Origin: Alteromonas stellipolaris
GTDB taxonomy: Bacteria > Pseudomonadota > Gammaproteobacteria > Enterobacterales > Alteromonadaceae
Length of the DNA: 64,000 nucleotides
NCBI RefSeq assembly: GCF_001562115.1
Contig: NZ_CP013926.1
Coordinates: 1,364,001 to 1,428,000 of the forward strand
Direction: 5' to 3'
The translations under genes and the position numbers were made by a program. This document shows positions 51,896 through 61,222 of the stretch, in pieces. How positions within the stretch are numbered: the stretch's first letter is position 1; each line of letters opens with the position of its first letter. The notes under the pieces were generated by a model. It ran no database searches, was not told the origin of the DNA, and saw only the letters and a list, made by a program, of their open reading frames with translations.

Positions 51896-53650
51896 ATGAC
51901 ATGGCAAGTACTCCATGACAAAGTGAAGCACCATCTAGAATATATCTATGCGGACGTGCCCCTTGAGCATTCATTAGAAAGCTTAACCATGTCTTTAATG
52001 GAGACTATGGGCATTAAGCCTGATGAAGATGTTTCGCTTCCTCAATCCCATTCTAATTATTGGGACGAGGAAGACATCATCATGATCACCTATGGCGATA
52101 GCGTTATTGATGGCGACGAGCGACCGCTCGTTACCCTCAATCGTTTTTTAAATCGTTATAGTAAGAACACCATCAATAATGTGCATATTCTGCCTTTCTT
52201 TCCATACAGTTCAGACGATGGCTTTTCGGTCATCGACTATTCAAGTGTGAATGAGGCCTTAGGCAGTTGGGACGATATTGAAGCCATTGCGAAAGACTAC
52301 GGGTTAATGACTGACTTGGTCATTAACCACTGTTCTGCGCGCAGTGTATGGTTCGATAATTTCATCAAAGGCGAAGGTCCTGGTTCAGATTTCTTTTTTA
52401 CTGGGGATCCAGCGGATGATTTGTCTATCGTCACTCGCCCTAGGGTTTCGCCGCTATTGCGTGAAACAGAAACCAAAGATGGCACTAAACATGTCTGGTG
52501 TACTTTTAGTCACGACCAAGTCGATTTTGATTTCAGGAATCCTAAGGTACTTCTTACGTTCATTGATATCATTCGTTTGTATATCGACAAGGGCGCAAAA
52601 ATATTCCGCTTAGATGCCGTGGCGTTTTTGTGGAAAATTGTGGGCACCAACTGTATTAACCTTCCTCAAACTCATGAGGTTATTAGGTTAATTCGTACCC
52701 TGATTGAACATGTCGACCCGTCTATTATTATCATTACTGAAACCAATATTCCTAACCGGGAAAATTTGACCTATTTCGGTAATGCTAACGAAGCTCATGC
52801 TATTTATAACTTTTCATTACCGCCGTTATTGGTAAATACCTTGGTGACCGGTAATTGTAAGTACTTAAAAAGTTGGATGATGAGCATGCCACCAGCGCAA
52901 AACGGTACGGCCTACTTTAACTTCATTGCATCGCACGATGGGATTGGCCTTCGCCCTGCCGAAGGGTTGTTAGATGACGAAGAAATTTCAGAACTTGTGC
53001 ATACCATGCAAAACTTTGGTGGCAAAATTTCGTGGCGTGCGTCTGATCATGGCCAACAAAAGCCTTATGAAATAAACATTACGTTATTTGATGCGTTACA
53101 GGGAACGACAAAAGGTCCTGATAAATGGCAAATAGACAGATTCATCTGTGCACATGCCATTATGCTGGGAATGGAAGGTATTCCAGGCATTTATATTCAT
53201 AGTTTATTAGGTACATCTAACGACTATGAAAAAGTGGCTAATACAGGTCAAAATCGTTCGATTAACCGCAGACGTTGGGATTTCAAAGAGCTCGAAGCTT
53301 TGCTTGATTCGCCCTACTCTCAGCACCATAAAGTATTGACGCGATTGTCTCAATTAATTCGAATTCGTAAAGCGCAGCCTGCATTCCACCCGAATGCCAC
53401 ACAGTTTACGCTACAGCTTAATGAAAATATTTTCGGTTATTGGCGACAAAGCTTAGACAGAAAGCAAAGTATCTTCTGCATTAGTAATGTATCGGATGAA
53501 GAGCAAACTATTTTACTGTCAGATATCAACCTAATTGGTACTGATAACTGGATAGATCTTGTGACTCGCCAACAAATTGCTTTGTCGGATGCCTTTTTGC
53601 AATTGAAACCCTATCAAGTGCTCTGGATTAGCAACCAAGACTTTGAGTAA
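51896..53650 (+). CDS. GH13 family phosphorylase (glucosylglycerate/sucrose phosphorylase-like)
   Basis: The 584 aa protein has the GH13 subfamily 18 motifs: [10 protein letters not shown] (nucleophile Asp), [11 protein letters not shown] (acid/base Glu) and [12 protein letters not shown] (transition-state Asp). Some members cleave sucrose, others glucosylglycerate. The neighbours favour glucosylglycerate, giving glucose 1-phosphate and glycerate. The operon ends with a terminator at 53685. Confidence 0.83.
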   Translation: MTWQVLHDKVKHHLEYIYADVPLEHSLESLTMSLMETMGIKPDEDVSLPQSHSNYWDEEDIIMITYGDSVIDGDERPLVTLNRFLNRYSKNTINNVHILPFFPYSSDDGFSVIDYSSVNEALGSWDDIEAIAKDYGLMTDLVINHCSARSVWFDNFIKGEGPGSDFFFTGDPADDLSIVTRPRVSPLLRETETKDGTKHVWCTFSHDQVDFDFRNPKVLLTFIDIIRLYIDKGAKIFRLDAVAFLWKIVGTNCINLPQTHEVIRLIRTLIEHVDPSIIIITETNIPNRENLTYFGNANEAHAIYNFSLPPLLVNTLVTGNCKYLKSWMMSMPPAQNGTAYFNFIASHDGIGLRPAEGLLDDEEISELVHTMQNFGGKISWRASDHGQQKPYEINITLFDALQGTTKGPDKWQIDRFICAHAIMLGMEGIPGIYIHSLLGTSNDYEKVANTGQNRSINRRRWDFKELEALLDSPYSQHHKVLTRLSQLIRIRKAQPAFHPNATQFTLQLNENIFGYWRQSLDRKQSIFCISNVSDEEQTILLSDINLIGTDNWIDLVTRQQIALSDAFLQLKPYQVLWISNQDFE

Positions 53651-53684
53651 CGTTAGTTTCTTGAGCTTTCCACTCACCTCTTCC

Positions 53685-53712
53685 AAACGGCGCTTACAGC
53701 GCCGTTTTTATT
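53685..53712 (+). terminator. Terminator of the glucosylglycerate operon
   Basis: AAACGGCGC (53685-53693), loop TTACA, GCGCCGTTT (53699-53707), then five T. Confidence 0.9.
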
Positions 53713-53800
53713 ATAATTTCTTTATCGTCATTGCCTAATACATTGGTTTATTGACTGATTTAGGTGATAATCCTCACCCTCAAATTAGGGAGTGGTTTTC

Positions 53801-55036
53801 ATGTCTTCAAAATGGTTATCGTTAGAACACGCATTAGAAAAAGCGATTGATGCAACTAGCACCTTAGGTGAATCTGAAACCATTGCGTTGAGCCATGCCC
53901 TAGGAAGAATTACCGCCTCTGAAGTACACGCTACACTATCTGTCCCACCGTGGGATAATTCGGCAATGGATGGCTTCGCTATTAATGCAGATAGTAGCCA
54001 ACCAAACACGCTTATGCCTATTCAAGGTACGATTACCGCTGGCATGGCCGCAGACGAACCATTAAAACCTGGTCATGCCATCAAGATAATGACAGGTGCA
54101 CCAGTCCCCCAAGGTGCCGACGCTGTAGTCATGGTTGAAAATACATTTACTGAAGGCAATCACGTAAGTATTAATAGGCAGCACTCTTGTGGTGAAAATA
54201 TTCGCAACAAAGAAGCAGATATTCAAATTGGACAGTCACTAGTAAATCAAGGCGTTCGATTACAGCCACAGCACCTTATGTTGTTGTCTTCACAGGGGCT
54301 AACCACGGTTGAAGTAGTGAAACAAGTTAAGGTAGGTGTGGTTGCCACAGGTTCTGAACTGGCGCAACCCGGCGAACCTTGCTTACCCACACAAATATAC
54401 GAGTCGAACCGTATTGGTGTGAGTGCCTTACTTTCAGAATTGGGCGTGGAAATTATCGATTTCGGCATAGTGAAAGACGACGAACAATCACTCACCGCTT
54501 TGTTTAAAGAAGCCAGTGAGCAAGTAGATGTGATGGTCAGTAGTGGCGGCGTATCTGTTGGCGACGCCGATTACGTGAAAGATGTAATAGATACGCTAGG
54601 CAGTATCGACTTTTGGAAAGTCGCCATTAAGCCGGGAAAACCTTTTGCCTTAGGCCACATTGGTAACACCTTGTTTTGTGGTCTGCCTGGTAACCCTGTT
54701 TCAGCCTTTGTGACCGCCAAACTTCTTGTTACGCCGTTAATTAGAAAAATGCAGGGTGAACGCCACGTTCGTAAGCCGCTAACCGTTAATGCCACAGTAA
54801 CATGTGACATTAAACGTCGTGCTGGCCGACGAGATTTTCAGCGCGCCACGATGACCTACGATGAAAATTTCAATCTTCTCGTAACGCCGTTTCGCACACA
54901 AAGCTCTGGTGTTATGACGTCTATTACCGCAGCAAATTGTTTAATGATAATTCACGAAGATATTAGTCATGTTGAAAAAGGCACTACCTTGCCTGTTATC
55001 CCTTTTGACTTACTTTCACCTGAATCGGATTTGTAA
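53801..55036 (+). CDS. moeA: Molybdopterin molybdenumtransferase
   Basis: The 411 aa protein inserts molybdate into adenylated molybdopterin. Key signatures are PPWDNSAMDGFAI, IMTGAPVPQGADAVV, VVATGSEL and SSGGVSVGDADYV, with LPGNPVSAFV. The ATG at 53801 has GGGAG 8 nt upstream. It sits 2 nt before a MATE transporter gene, and a MocA-like gene lies convergent. Confidence 0.94.
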   Translation: MSSKWLSLEHALEKAIDATSTLGESETIALSHALGRITASEVHATLSVPPWDNSAMDGFAINADSSQPNTLMPIQGTITAGMAADEPLKPGHAIKIMTGAPVPQGADAVVMVENTFTEGNHVSINRQHSCGENIRNKEADIQIGQSLVNQGVRLQPQHLMLLSSQGLTTVEVVKQVKVGVVATGSELAQPGEPCLPTQIYESNRIGVSALLSELGVEIIDFGIVKDDEQSLTALFKEASEQVDVMVSSGGVSVGDADYVKDVIDTLGSIDFWKVAIKPGKPFALGHIGNTLFCGLPGNPVSAFVTAKLLVTPLIRKMQGERHVRKPLTVNATVTCDIKRRAGRRDFQRATMTYDENFNLLVTPFRTQSSGVMTSITAANCLMIIHEDISHVEKGTTLPVIPFDLLSPESDL

Positions 55037-55038
55037 CC

Positions 55039-56403
55039 TTGAAGAACAAACGTTATTTACTTGAAGGTAGAGATATAATAAAGCTGGCTTGGCCATTATT
55101 AATTGCGCAAATCACCCAAATGCTAATGGGCGTAAGCGATACGATTATGGCGGGACGTTATAGCGCCACTGATATGGCAGCGGTGGCCCTGGGTTTTAGT
55201 ATTACCGTGCCCTTATTATGCTTTATACAAGGTATTGCACTTGCCTTACCGCCGATTATTTCAAGGCTTCAAGGTACAAAAGACATAACTGGCATTGCCA
55301 ATGCCAGTCAACAAGCAGGCTACTTAGTGTGTTTCGTTGGTTTAGCGGTAGCCACCCTTATTCCCTTTGCCGGCAACATCGTCTCGTTATTCCCTATGGC
55401 AGATGAGCTTCATACCATTACCGTAGATTATGTCGTTTATGTGCTGTGTGCCATGCCGGGTTTTGCGCTTTATCAGTGGTTACGGAATTACTGTGAAGGG
55501 TTAGGTAAAACCAAGCCCACTATGTTAATTACCGTTATAGGTTTAATGGCTAATATTATTGGTAACTACCTGTTCATTTACGGTGTGGGCCCTATTCCTG
55601 CTTTTGGTGGCGCAGGTTGTGGTGTAGCAACAGCCATTGTTATTTATACCATGCTAATTGCTACTTTCATTTACGTACGATTTAGCCCAGCACTAAAAAA
55701 ATACCAACTATTCGATACGTACTACAAGCCGTCTGTGGTGGCCATAAAGCGTACCTTTAAGCTTGGCCTTCCTATCGCCATGACATTGCTGTTTGAAGTG
55801 ACCTTATTTGCTGTAGTGGCATTGTTACTAGCGCCCTTTGGCTCAACAACCGTTGCCGCACACCAAGTTGCCCTTAATTTCTCAGCGCTTATGTTTATGA
55901 TACCCATGAGTATTGGTATGGCAGCGTCTATTCGAATTGGTTATCGCATAGGGCAAGATAATAGACGGCAAGCTAAAATTGCCGCTCAGTGTTCCATTTT
56001 AATTGGGTTTGTTACCGCAGCCTGTACTGCAACCTTCACGCTAAGTGCCAAAGCATTCATCATTGGGCTTTATACTAGCGACGATGCAGTTTACCAAATG
56101 GCGAATGCGCTGCTTATTTATGCGGCTATTTTTCAACTTTCAGACGCTATACAAGTAATATCAGCCAATGCCTTACGTGGATACAAAGACACGACTGCCA
56201 TGTTTATTATTACATTTGTGTCTTACTGGTTAATTGGCCTGCCCACCGGCGTAATATTAGGCCGTACTGATTGGGTAACCGCAGAGCCTATGTCTGCTGG
56301 CGGTTTTTGGATTGGGTTTATTGTGGGGTTAAGTGCAGCAGCCATTATGCTAGGCGCAAGACTTTATTATATTCAGCGGCCAAACTACCGCTACGCTACC
56401 TAG
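55039..56403 (+). CDS. MATE-family multidrug efflux pump
   Basis: The 454 aa protein starts at TTG. Twelve TM segments; N-half marker AWPLLIAQITQMLMGVSDTI and the mirrored VSADAL-like motif ISANALRGYKDTTAMFIITF in the C-half, as in NorM. It exports cationic drugs against sodium or protons. It is co-transcribed with moeA by distance. Confidence 0.88.
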   Translation: MKNKRYLLEGRDIIKLAWPLLIAQITQMLMGVSDTIMAGRYSATDMAAVALGFSITVPLLCFIQGIALALPPIISRLQGTKDITGIANASQQAGYLVCFVGLAVATLIPFAGNIVSLFPMADELHTITVDYVVYVLCAMPGFALYQWLRNYCEGLGKTKPTMLITVIGLMANIIGNYLFIYGVGPIPAFGGAGCGVATAIVIYTMLIATFIYVRFSPALKKYQLFDTYYKPSVVAIKRTFKLGLPIAMTLLFEVTLFAVVALLLAPFGSTTVAAHQVALNFSALMFMIPMSIGMAASIRIGYRIGQDNRRQAKIAAQCSILIGFVTAACTATFTLSAKAFIIGLYTSDDAVYQMANALLIYAAIFQLSDAIQVISANALRGYKDTTAMFIITFVSYWLIGLPTGVILGRTDWVTAEPMSAGGFWIGFIVGLSAAAIMLGARLYYIQRPNYRYAT

Positions 56404-56427
56404 TTTTATAAATACTATGACTATCGA

Positions 56428-57069
56428 TTACACGTCTGTGTTCCGATAGGCTTCCCAATCACTAGGTGCATCAATATCAAATGCAGATTCGGGGTGATTT
56501 ACCCCAATGGCCTGCCCTTTATTTTTCCAATTTTCTATCACTTTCTTAGCCCCTTTATCACCGCTTAATGCCAGTAAGCTGTCGAATGCCGCTTTTGGAA
56601 AAATGGCAGGCACTGTTGCTTTCGTTTCAAGAACGCGGTTATACCACTGACTGAAGATGATGTGATTGGGGTTTGATGGTAACTCGTTAATTAATGCTTG
56701 CAGTGTGGTAGTGGTGACACTGGCTAAGTCTGCTAAGTGCACTAACACATGGGTGTACTGGTGGTCGTTTGCTTGCATAGCATTGCTAATGCCACAGCAA
56801 ATACTCGAAGCGATGCCTTCATGCCACGACGGGTTGTAACACACCTTAACACTATTGCTATCTTGCACTGCGTTGGCCGTAATTAAATCAGCAATATCGC
56901 TGTGCCAACGGCCGGTTACCACGTAAGTAGCGTCAAGGTGAAGTGCTTGTAACTGCTGCAAAGCGTATTGGATTAACGGCAACCCACTGTAATGTGGGGA
57001 AAGTAACTTGTTACTGCCGTAACGCTTACTTTCCCCACCCGCCAAAAGTATGCTTGCAATCTTAATCAT
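56428..57069 (-). CDS. mocA: MocA-like molybdenum cofactor nucleotidyltransferase
   Basis: The 213 aa protein has the NTP-transferase signature LLAGGESKRYGSNKLL at the N-terminus and VHLADLA in the metal/nucleotide region. MocA-type enzymes add CMP to molybdopterin, MobA-type add GMP; the motif details favour MocA but do not prove it. It is convergent with the moeA-MATE genes, so the three form a molybdenum-related neighbourhood. Confidence 0.75.
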   Translation of the reverse strand: MIKIASILLAGGESKRYGSNKLLSPHYSGLPLIQYALQQLQALHLDATYVVTGRWHSDIADLITANAVQDSNSVKVCYNPSWHEGIASSICCGISNAMQANDHQYTHVLVHLADLASVTTTTLQALINELPSNPNHIIFSQWYNRVLETKATVPAIFPKAAFDSLLALSGDKGAKKVIENWKNKGQAIGVNHPESAFDIDAPSDWEAYRNTDV

Positions 57070-57147
57070 GCTTACTCATGTTAATTTACCGTATTTGCTG
57101 CATTAACTGTATTCACCAGTTCTCACGCTTGCGAAACTAAACAAGAT

Positions 57148-58329
57148 CTAACGTGAACGACTGAGCTCTTTGATGGCTTGGGTTAGCCCTTCAAGAGTTA
57201 GCCCGTACATTCTGTCTTCAACAATCTCTTTAATAATTGAAATAGACGAATAATAAGGCCAATAGTTCTCAGCTTGTGGATTTAACCATACCGCTTTATT
57301 AAAATGGTTCAGTATACGGCCCAGCCACGCACTACCCGGCTCTTCGTTCCAATGCTCAACACTTCCACCAGGATAAGTAATCTCATAAGGCCCCATGGTG
57401 GCATCGCCAACAAAAATGACTTTATAGTCTTTACCGTACCGATGAATAATATCGTGAACCGATACCCGTTCTTTTTCGCGTCGCAGGTTATCTTTCCATA
57501 CCTCTTCATACACGCAGTTATGAAAGTAGAAGTACTCGAGGTATTTGAACTCACTCTGCACTGCGGAGAAAAGCTCTTGGGTAGTTTTAACATAAGGATC
57601 CATAGAACCACCCACATCAAAAAACATTAACACCTTAACCGCGTTATGGCGCTCGGGCGACATGTGTATATCTAACATGCCGCCTTTTTTAGCCGTTTCA
57701 CCAATGGTCGTGGCCACATCCAGTTCTTCACTTGCACCGGTTCTGGCGAACTTACGTAATTTACGCAAAGCCACTTTAATATTTCGTGTACCTAGCTCTA
57801 CGTCGGCAGATAAATTTTTAAACTCGCGTTTGTCCCATACTTTTACCGCAGAGTTACGACGATTGCCTTTTTGACCAATACGAATACCTTCAGGGTTGTC
57901 GCCATAAGCGCCGAAGGGAGACGTTCCACCTGTACCCACCCACTTATTACCACCTTGATGTCGCTTTTCTTGCTCTTCAAGGCGCTTTTTAAGGGTATCC
58001 ATTAAGGCTTCTAAGCCACCAGATTGGCGCAGTGCTTCACGCTCTTCTGCGCTTAAGGTTTTCTCAATTTGCTTACGTAACCATTCTTCGGGAATTTCTT
58101 TACCGAATAAATCGATAGATTCCACCCCTTCGAAGTAATCGGCAAATGCTCTGTCGAATTTATCGTATTGAGATTCATCTTTCACCATGATGGTTCGAGA
58201 CAAACTATAAAAGCCTTCTAAATCTGCATAAACAATATGCTTTTCCAAGGCGTGGAGTAAATCAAGTAGCTCTCGCAAGCTTACCTTTACTTGATATTTT
58301 CGCAGCGTGAAAAAGAATTGAATAAGCAT
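57148..58329 (-). CDS. VWA-domain CoxE-like protein
   Basis: The 393 aa protein has the VWA fold near residues 215-385 with MIDAS-type DVGGSMD (the canonical DxSxS is DxGxS here), YEYFYFHNC-type strands and a basic insert. The N-terminal helical region (1-130) is typical of partners of MoxR ATPases. Its ATG overlaps the MoxR stop (TAATG). It probably assembles or activates a partner protein; the client is not in the window. Confidence 0.82.
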   Translation of the reverse strand: MLIQFFFTLRKYQVKVSLRELLDLLHALEKHIVYADLEGFYSLSRTIMVKDESQYDKFDRAFADYFEGVESIDLFGKEIPEEWLRKQIEKTLSAEEREALRQSGGLEALMDTLKKRLEEQEKRHQGGNKWVGTGGTSPFGAYGDNPEGIRIGQKGNRRNSAVKVWDKREFKNLSADVELGTRNIKVALRKLRKFARTGASEELDVATTIGETAKKGGMLDIHMSPERHNAVKVLMFFDVGGSMDPYVKTTQELFSAVQSEFKYLEYFYFHNCVYEEVWKDNLRREKERVSVHDIIHRYGKDYKVIFVGDATMGPYEITYPGGSVEHWNEEPGSAWLGRILNHFNKAVWLNPQAENYWPYYSSISIIKEIVEDRMYGLTLEGLTQAIKELSRSR

Positions 58330-59165
58330 TAGCGGCGGGCCATAAATACCAATTTTTCGAACAAGTGAATATCTTGCTCGTTTTTAAGTAATGCACCGTA
58401 CAGTGGTGGAATTGCGGCTTTACCGTCTTTAGATTGCAAGGCTTCAGGTGGAATGTCTTCAGCCACCAGCAGTTTCAACCAGTCGATAAGTTCTGATGTA
58501 GACGGTTTTTTCTTAAGCCCAGGTACGTCTCTAATCTCAAAGAAAGCTTTTAATGCTTCATCAAGCAGCTTTTTCTTTAAGTCAGGGAAATGCACATCTA
58601 CGATTTGCTGCATTTCTTCAGGCGTAGGAAATTTAATATAATGGAAGAAACAACGACGCAGAAAGGCGTCTGGCAGCTCTTTTTCATTATTTGACGTGAT
58701 AATAACAATGGGGCGTACTTTTGCTACCACGCGCTCTTGAGTTTCATAGACAAAGAACTCCATCTTATCGAGCTCAAGCAATAAATCGTTTGGAAACTCA
58801 ATATCCGCTTTGTCTATTTCATCAATTAATAAAATAGGACGGTTGCCCGCTTCAAATGCCTGCCACAGTTTCCCTTTAACAATGTAATTGCCGATATCAT
58901 GAACACGATCGTCACCCAGCTGTGAATCACGAAGACGCGATACTGCATCGTATTCGTACAAGCCTTGTTGTGCCTTTGTAGTAGATTTGATGTGCCACTG
59001 AATTAAATCGGTTCCAAGACTGGCGGCTAATTCTTCAGCCAACATGGTTTTACCGGTGCCCGGCTCACCCTTTATGAGCAGTGGACGCTCTAGCGTAATG
59101 GCGGCATTCACGGCAAGTTGCAAATCTTTTGTAGCGATATAATTCGACGTTCCACTAAAAGCCAT
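58329..59165 (-). CDS. MoxR-family AAA+ ATPase
   Basis: The 278 aa protein has Walker A KGEPGTGKTMLAE (about 34-46), Walker B ILLIDEIDKAD, sensor region ITSNNEKELPDAFLRRCFFH and an arginine finger. The start at 59165 has AGAGGT 9 nt upstream; a frame to 59231 adds a non-conserved leader. It pairs with the VWA protein downstream, the usual MoxR partner. Confidence 0.9.
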   Translation of the reverse strand: MAFSGTSNYIATKDLQLAVNAAITLERPLLIKGEPGTGKTMLAEELAASLGTDLIQWHIKSTTKAQQGLYEYDAVSRLRDSQLGDDRVHDIGNYIVKGKLWQAFEAGNRPILLIDEIDKADIEFPNDLLLELDKMEFFVYETQERVVAKVRPIVIITSNNEKELPDAFLRRCFFHYIKFPTPEEMQQIVDVHFPDLKKKLLDEALKAFFEIRDVPGLKKKPSTSELIDWLKLLVAEDIPPEALQSKDGKAAIPPLYGALLKNEQDIHLFEKLVFMARR

Positions 59166-59366
59166 TTTGGTTTTACCTCTTTCGTTCTGATTCGTCATGT
59201 AAAATAACAATAACATATAGCGAAAAAGCACTTTGCATTTTCACGTTTGGGACCAATGATATAGGGGTATGACGAAATCCCCTAATTCAGGCTATGAATT
59301 ATTAACTATTATAAAGGTCGTACAGATCACGACTGCTGGGATTTCCTAACTAGGTAAGGATTAATA

Positions 59367-60332
59367 ATGCAAGTATTTGACGACAACTCTCTATCTATTG
59401 GCCGCACGCCTCTAGTTAAATTAAACCGCGTTACTTCTGGTAACGTTTACGCAAAGGTTGAATCTCGTAACCCTAGCTTTAGCGTTAAGTGCCGTATTGG
59501 CGCCAATATGATTTGGGATGCCGAAAAACGTGGCGTGCTTACCCAAGGTAAGGAAATTGTAGAGCCTACCAGTGGTAACACAGGTATTGCCCTTGCGTTC
59601 GTTGCCGCATCTCGTGGTTACAAACTTACGCTTACCATGCCTAGCAGCATGAGCTTGGAGCGCAGAAAGCTATTAAAAGCCCTTGGTGCAAGCTTAGTAT
59701 TAACTGAAGCGCCAAAAGGCATGAAAGGTGCGGTTGCCGCAGCACAAGAAATTGTGGCATCGGATCCTGAAAAGTACGTTTTACTTCAGCAGTTCGATAA
59801 CCCTGCCAACCCTGCTATTCATGAAAAGACCACGGGTCCTGAAATTTGGAATGACACCGACGGTAAAGTAGATGCATTCGTGGCAGGCGTTGGTACAGGC
59901 GGAACCATTACTGGTGTTAGCCGTTACCTCAAAAACACCCAAGGTAAAGCTATTACCTCTATTGCGGTAGAGCCTACTGATTCGCCGGTTATTACCCAAG
60001 CGATGAATGGCGAAGAACTAACACCAGGACCACACAAAATTCAAGGTATTGGTGCAGGCTTCATTCCAGGTAACTTGGACTTAAGCTTGATTGACGAAGT
60101 TGAGCAAGTAACCAACGATGAATGTATGGAAATGGCGCATCGCTTGATGACCGAAGAAGGTATTCTTGCCGGTATTTCTTCTGGTGCAGCAGTAGTGGCA
60201 GCAAAACGTTTTGCTGAGCGTCCAGAGAATAAAGACAAAATTGTGGTAGTACTGCTAGCCAGTGGTACCGAGCGTTACCTAAGTAGCCCATTATTTGCGG
60301 GCGCATTTGGCGACCAAGAAGAAACACAGTAA
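59367..60332 (+). CDS. cysK: Cysteine synthase A
   Basis: The 321 aa protein is a PLP enzyme that makes cysteine from O-acetylserine and sulfide. PLP Lys is in the [12 protein letters not shown] segment (about 42), with the substrate loop [13 protein letters not shown] and the phosphate loop [10 protein letters not shown]. Divergent from the MoxR gene. Terminator at 60374. Confidence 0.95.
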   Translation: MQVFDDNSLSIGRTPLVKLNRVTSGNVYAKVESRNPSFSVKCRIGANMIWDAEKRGVLTQGKEIVEPTSGNTGIALAFVAASRGYKLTLTMPSSMSLERRKLLKALGASLVLTEAPKGMKGAVAAAQEIVASDPEKYVLLQQFDNPANPAIHEKTTGPEIWNDTDGKVDAFVAGVGTGGTITGVSRYLKNTQGKAITSIAVEPTDSPVITQAMNGEELTPGPHKIQGIGAGFIPGNLDLSLIDEVEQVTNDECMEMAHRLMTEEGILAGISSGAAVVAAKRFAERPENKDKIVVVLLASGTERYLSSPLFAGAFGDQEETQ

Positions 60333-60373
60333 TTAACTCTAGCAACCCGTTGGGCGGGTACGAGTAAAGTGAC

Positions 60374-60398
60374 AAAACGAGGCTTCGGCCTCGTTTTT
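60374..60398 (+). terminator. Terminator after cysK
   Basis: AACGAGGC (60376-60383), TTCG loop, GCCTCGTT (60388-60395) and a T-run. Confidence 0.9.
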
Positions 60399-60640
60399 TG
60401 TTTTAAGATCTCCCTTTAAAGGAATACTTTTATATCATCGCTATACTTTTTTTTAGCAAAATAGAACTTAAAACCGTTCATCTCAACTATCTTTATCTCA
60501 AGGTAGTAATTTAATAGATTCGTTAAAGAAATGAGTGAATGTTATTCGAAAGATTAAGACTTATTGGCTTGCGTCTCATCGGATGAGCCACGATAATATT
60601 CGCGATCATTTTCCTTTATCTTATTTGAGGTTTTTCATTA
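60399..60640. other. Intergenic region between cysK terminator and lipoprotein gene
   Basis: AT-rich and without open frame of note. It should hold the promoter of the following lipoprotein gene. No conserved element was recognised. Confidence 0.4.
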
Positions 60641-61099
60641 ATGCGCCCTTTTCGTTTTGGTTTGTATGCCGTTTTGCTTAGCGTGCTTTGTTTAGCAGGG
60701 TGTGAAGAAAAAGAAGAAGGAATGGGTCGCTACGGTATGCTAGCCGACAGTACGCCAGAATATTCGGCAGTGACGTTTCTAAAAAGCGTTTATGAAGATG
60801 ATAATCTTGATGTTGCGATTAGCCTGTCGTCCGATCGTTTGGCTAGGATTCTGACCAATTACCACAGCAATAGAAACGTACAGCGTCATCTATTGAATTT
60901 AAAATACGACACTGTAATCATTACTCCGCAAAGCGGCAACAGTGTTGGGCGCTCTGAGTTTTCAAAAAAAGCAACGGTAACCGTATTTTTAAGTGGTATG
61001 TACGATGACGATAAAATTGAAGACTTGCGCAGCTTAGATCTTATTAAAGAAGATGGTGTGTGGAAAGTATCTCAAATTCACCCAGACCATTTTATGTAA
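60641..61099 (+). CDS. Small lipoprotein of unknown function
   Basis: The 152 aa protein has a signal peptide with lipobox LAGC (Cys21), then EEKEEGMGRYGML and an NTF2-like or DUF-type alpha/beta domain (DNLDVAISLSSDRLARILTN). No family named with certainty. It is followed by a terminator shared with the convergent ggt gene. Confidence 0.65.
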   Translation: MRPFRFGLYAVLLSVLCLAGCEEKEEGMGRYGMLADSTPEYSAVTFLKSVYEDDNLDVAISLSSDRLARILTNYHSNRNVQRHLLNLKYDTVIITPQSGNSVGRSEFSKKATVTVFLSGMYDDDKIEDLRSLDLIKEDGVWKVSQIHPDHFM

Positions 61100-61100
61100 T

Positions 61101-61136
61101 AAAAAAGGCTGTTCGAATATATGATTCGAACAGCCT
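61101..61136 (-). terminator. Terminator of the ggt operon
   Basis: A perfect 13-bp stem AGGCTGTTCGAAT (61106-61118) with ATTCGAACAGCCT (61124-61136). The T-run follows on the minus strand, so it ends the ggt transcript; it may also slow the convergent lipoprotein gene. Confidence 0.85.
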
Positions 61137-61222
61137 GTTGGTATTTGGCTATGGTGCTAAAATAGTACTATATGCGTAGCTTGGATTTAGTCGCTTGAGT
61201 TTAATAGCTTAAACTAACTCGC

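Noticed and set aside
57304..57630. Overlapping open frames on both strands in the VWA gene
   Set aside because: The VWA frame has MIDAS-type motif and family length; the others are shadows.
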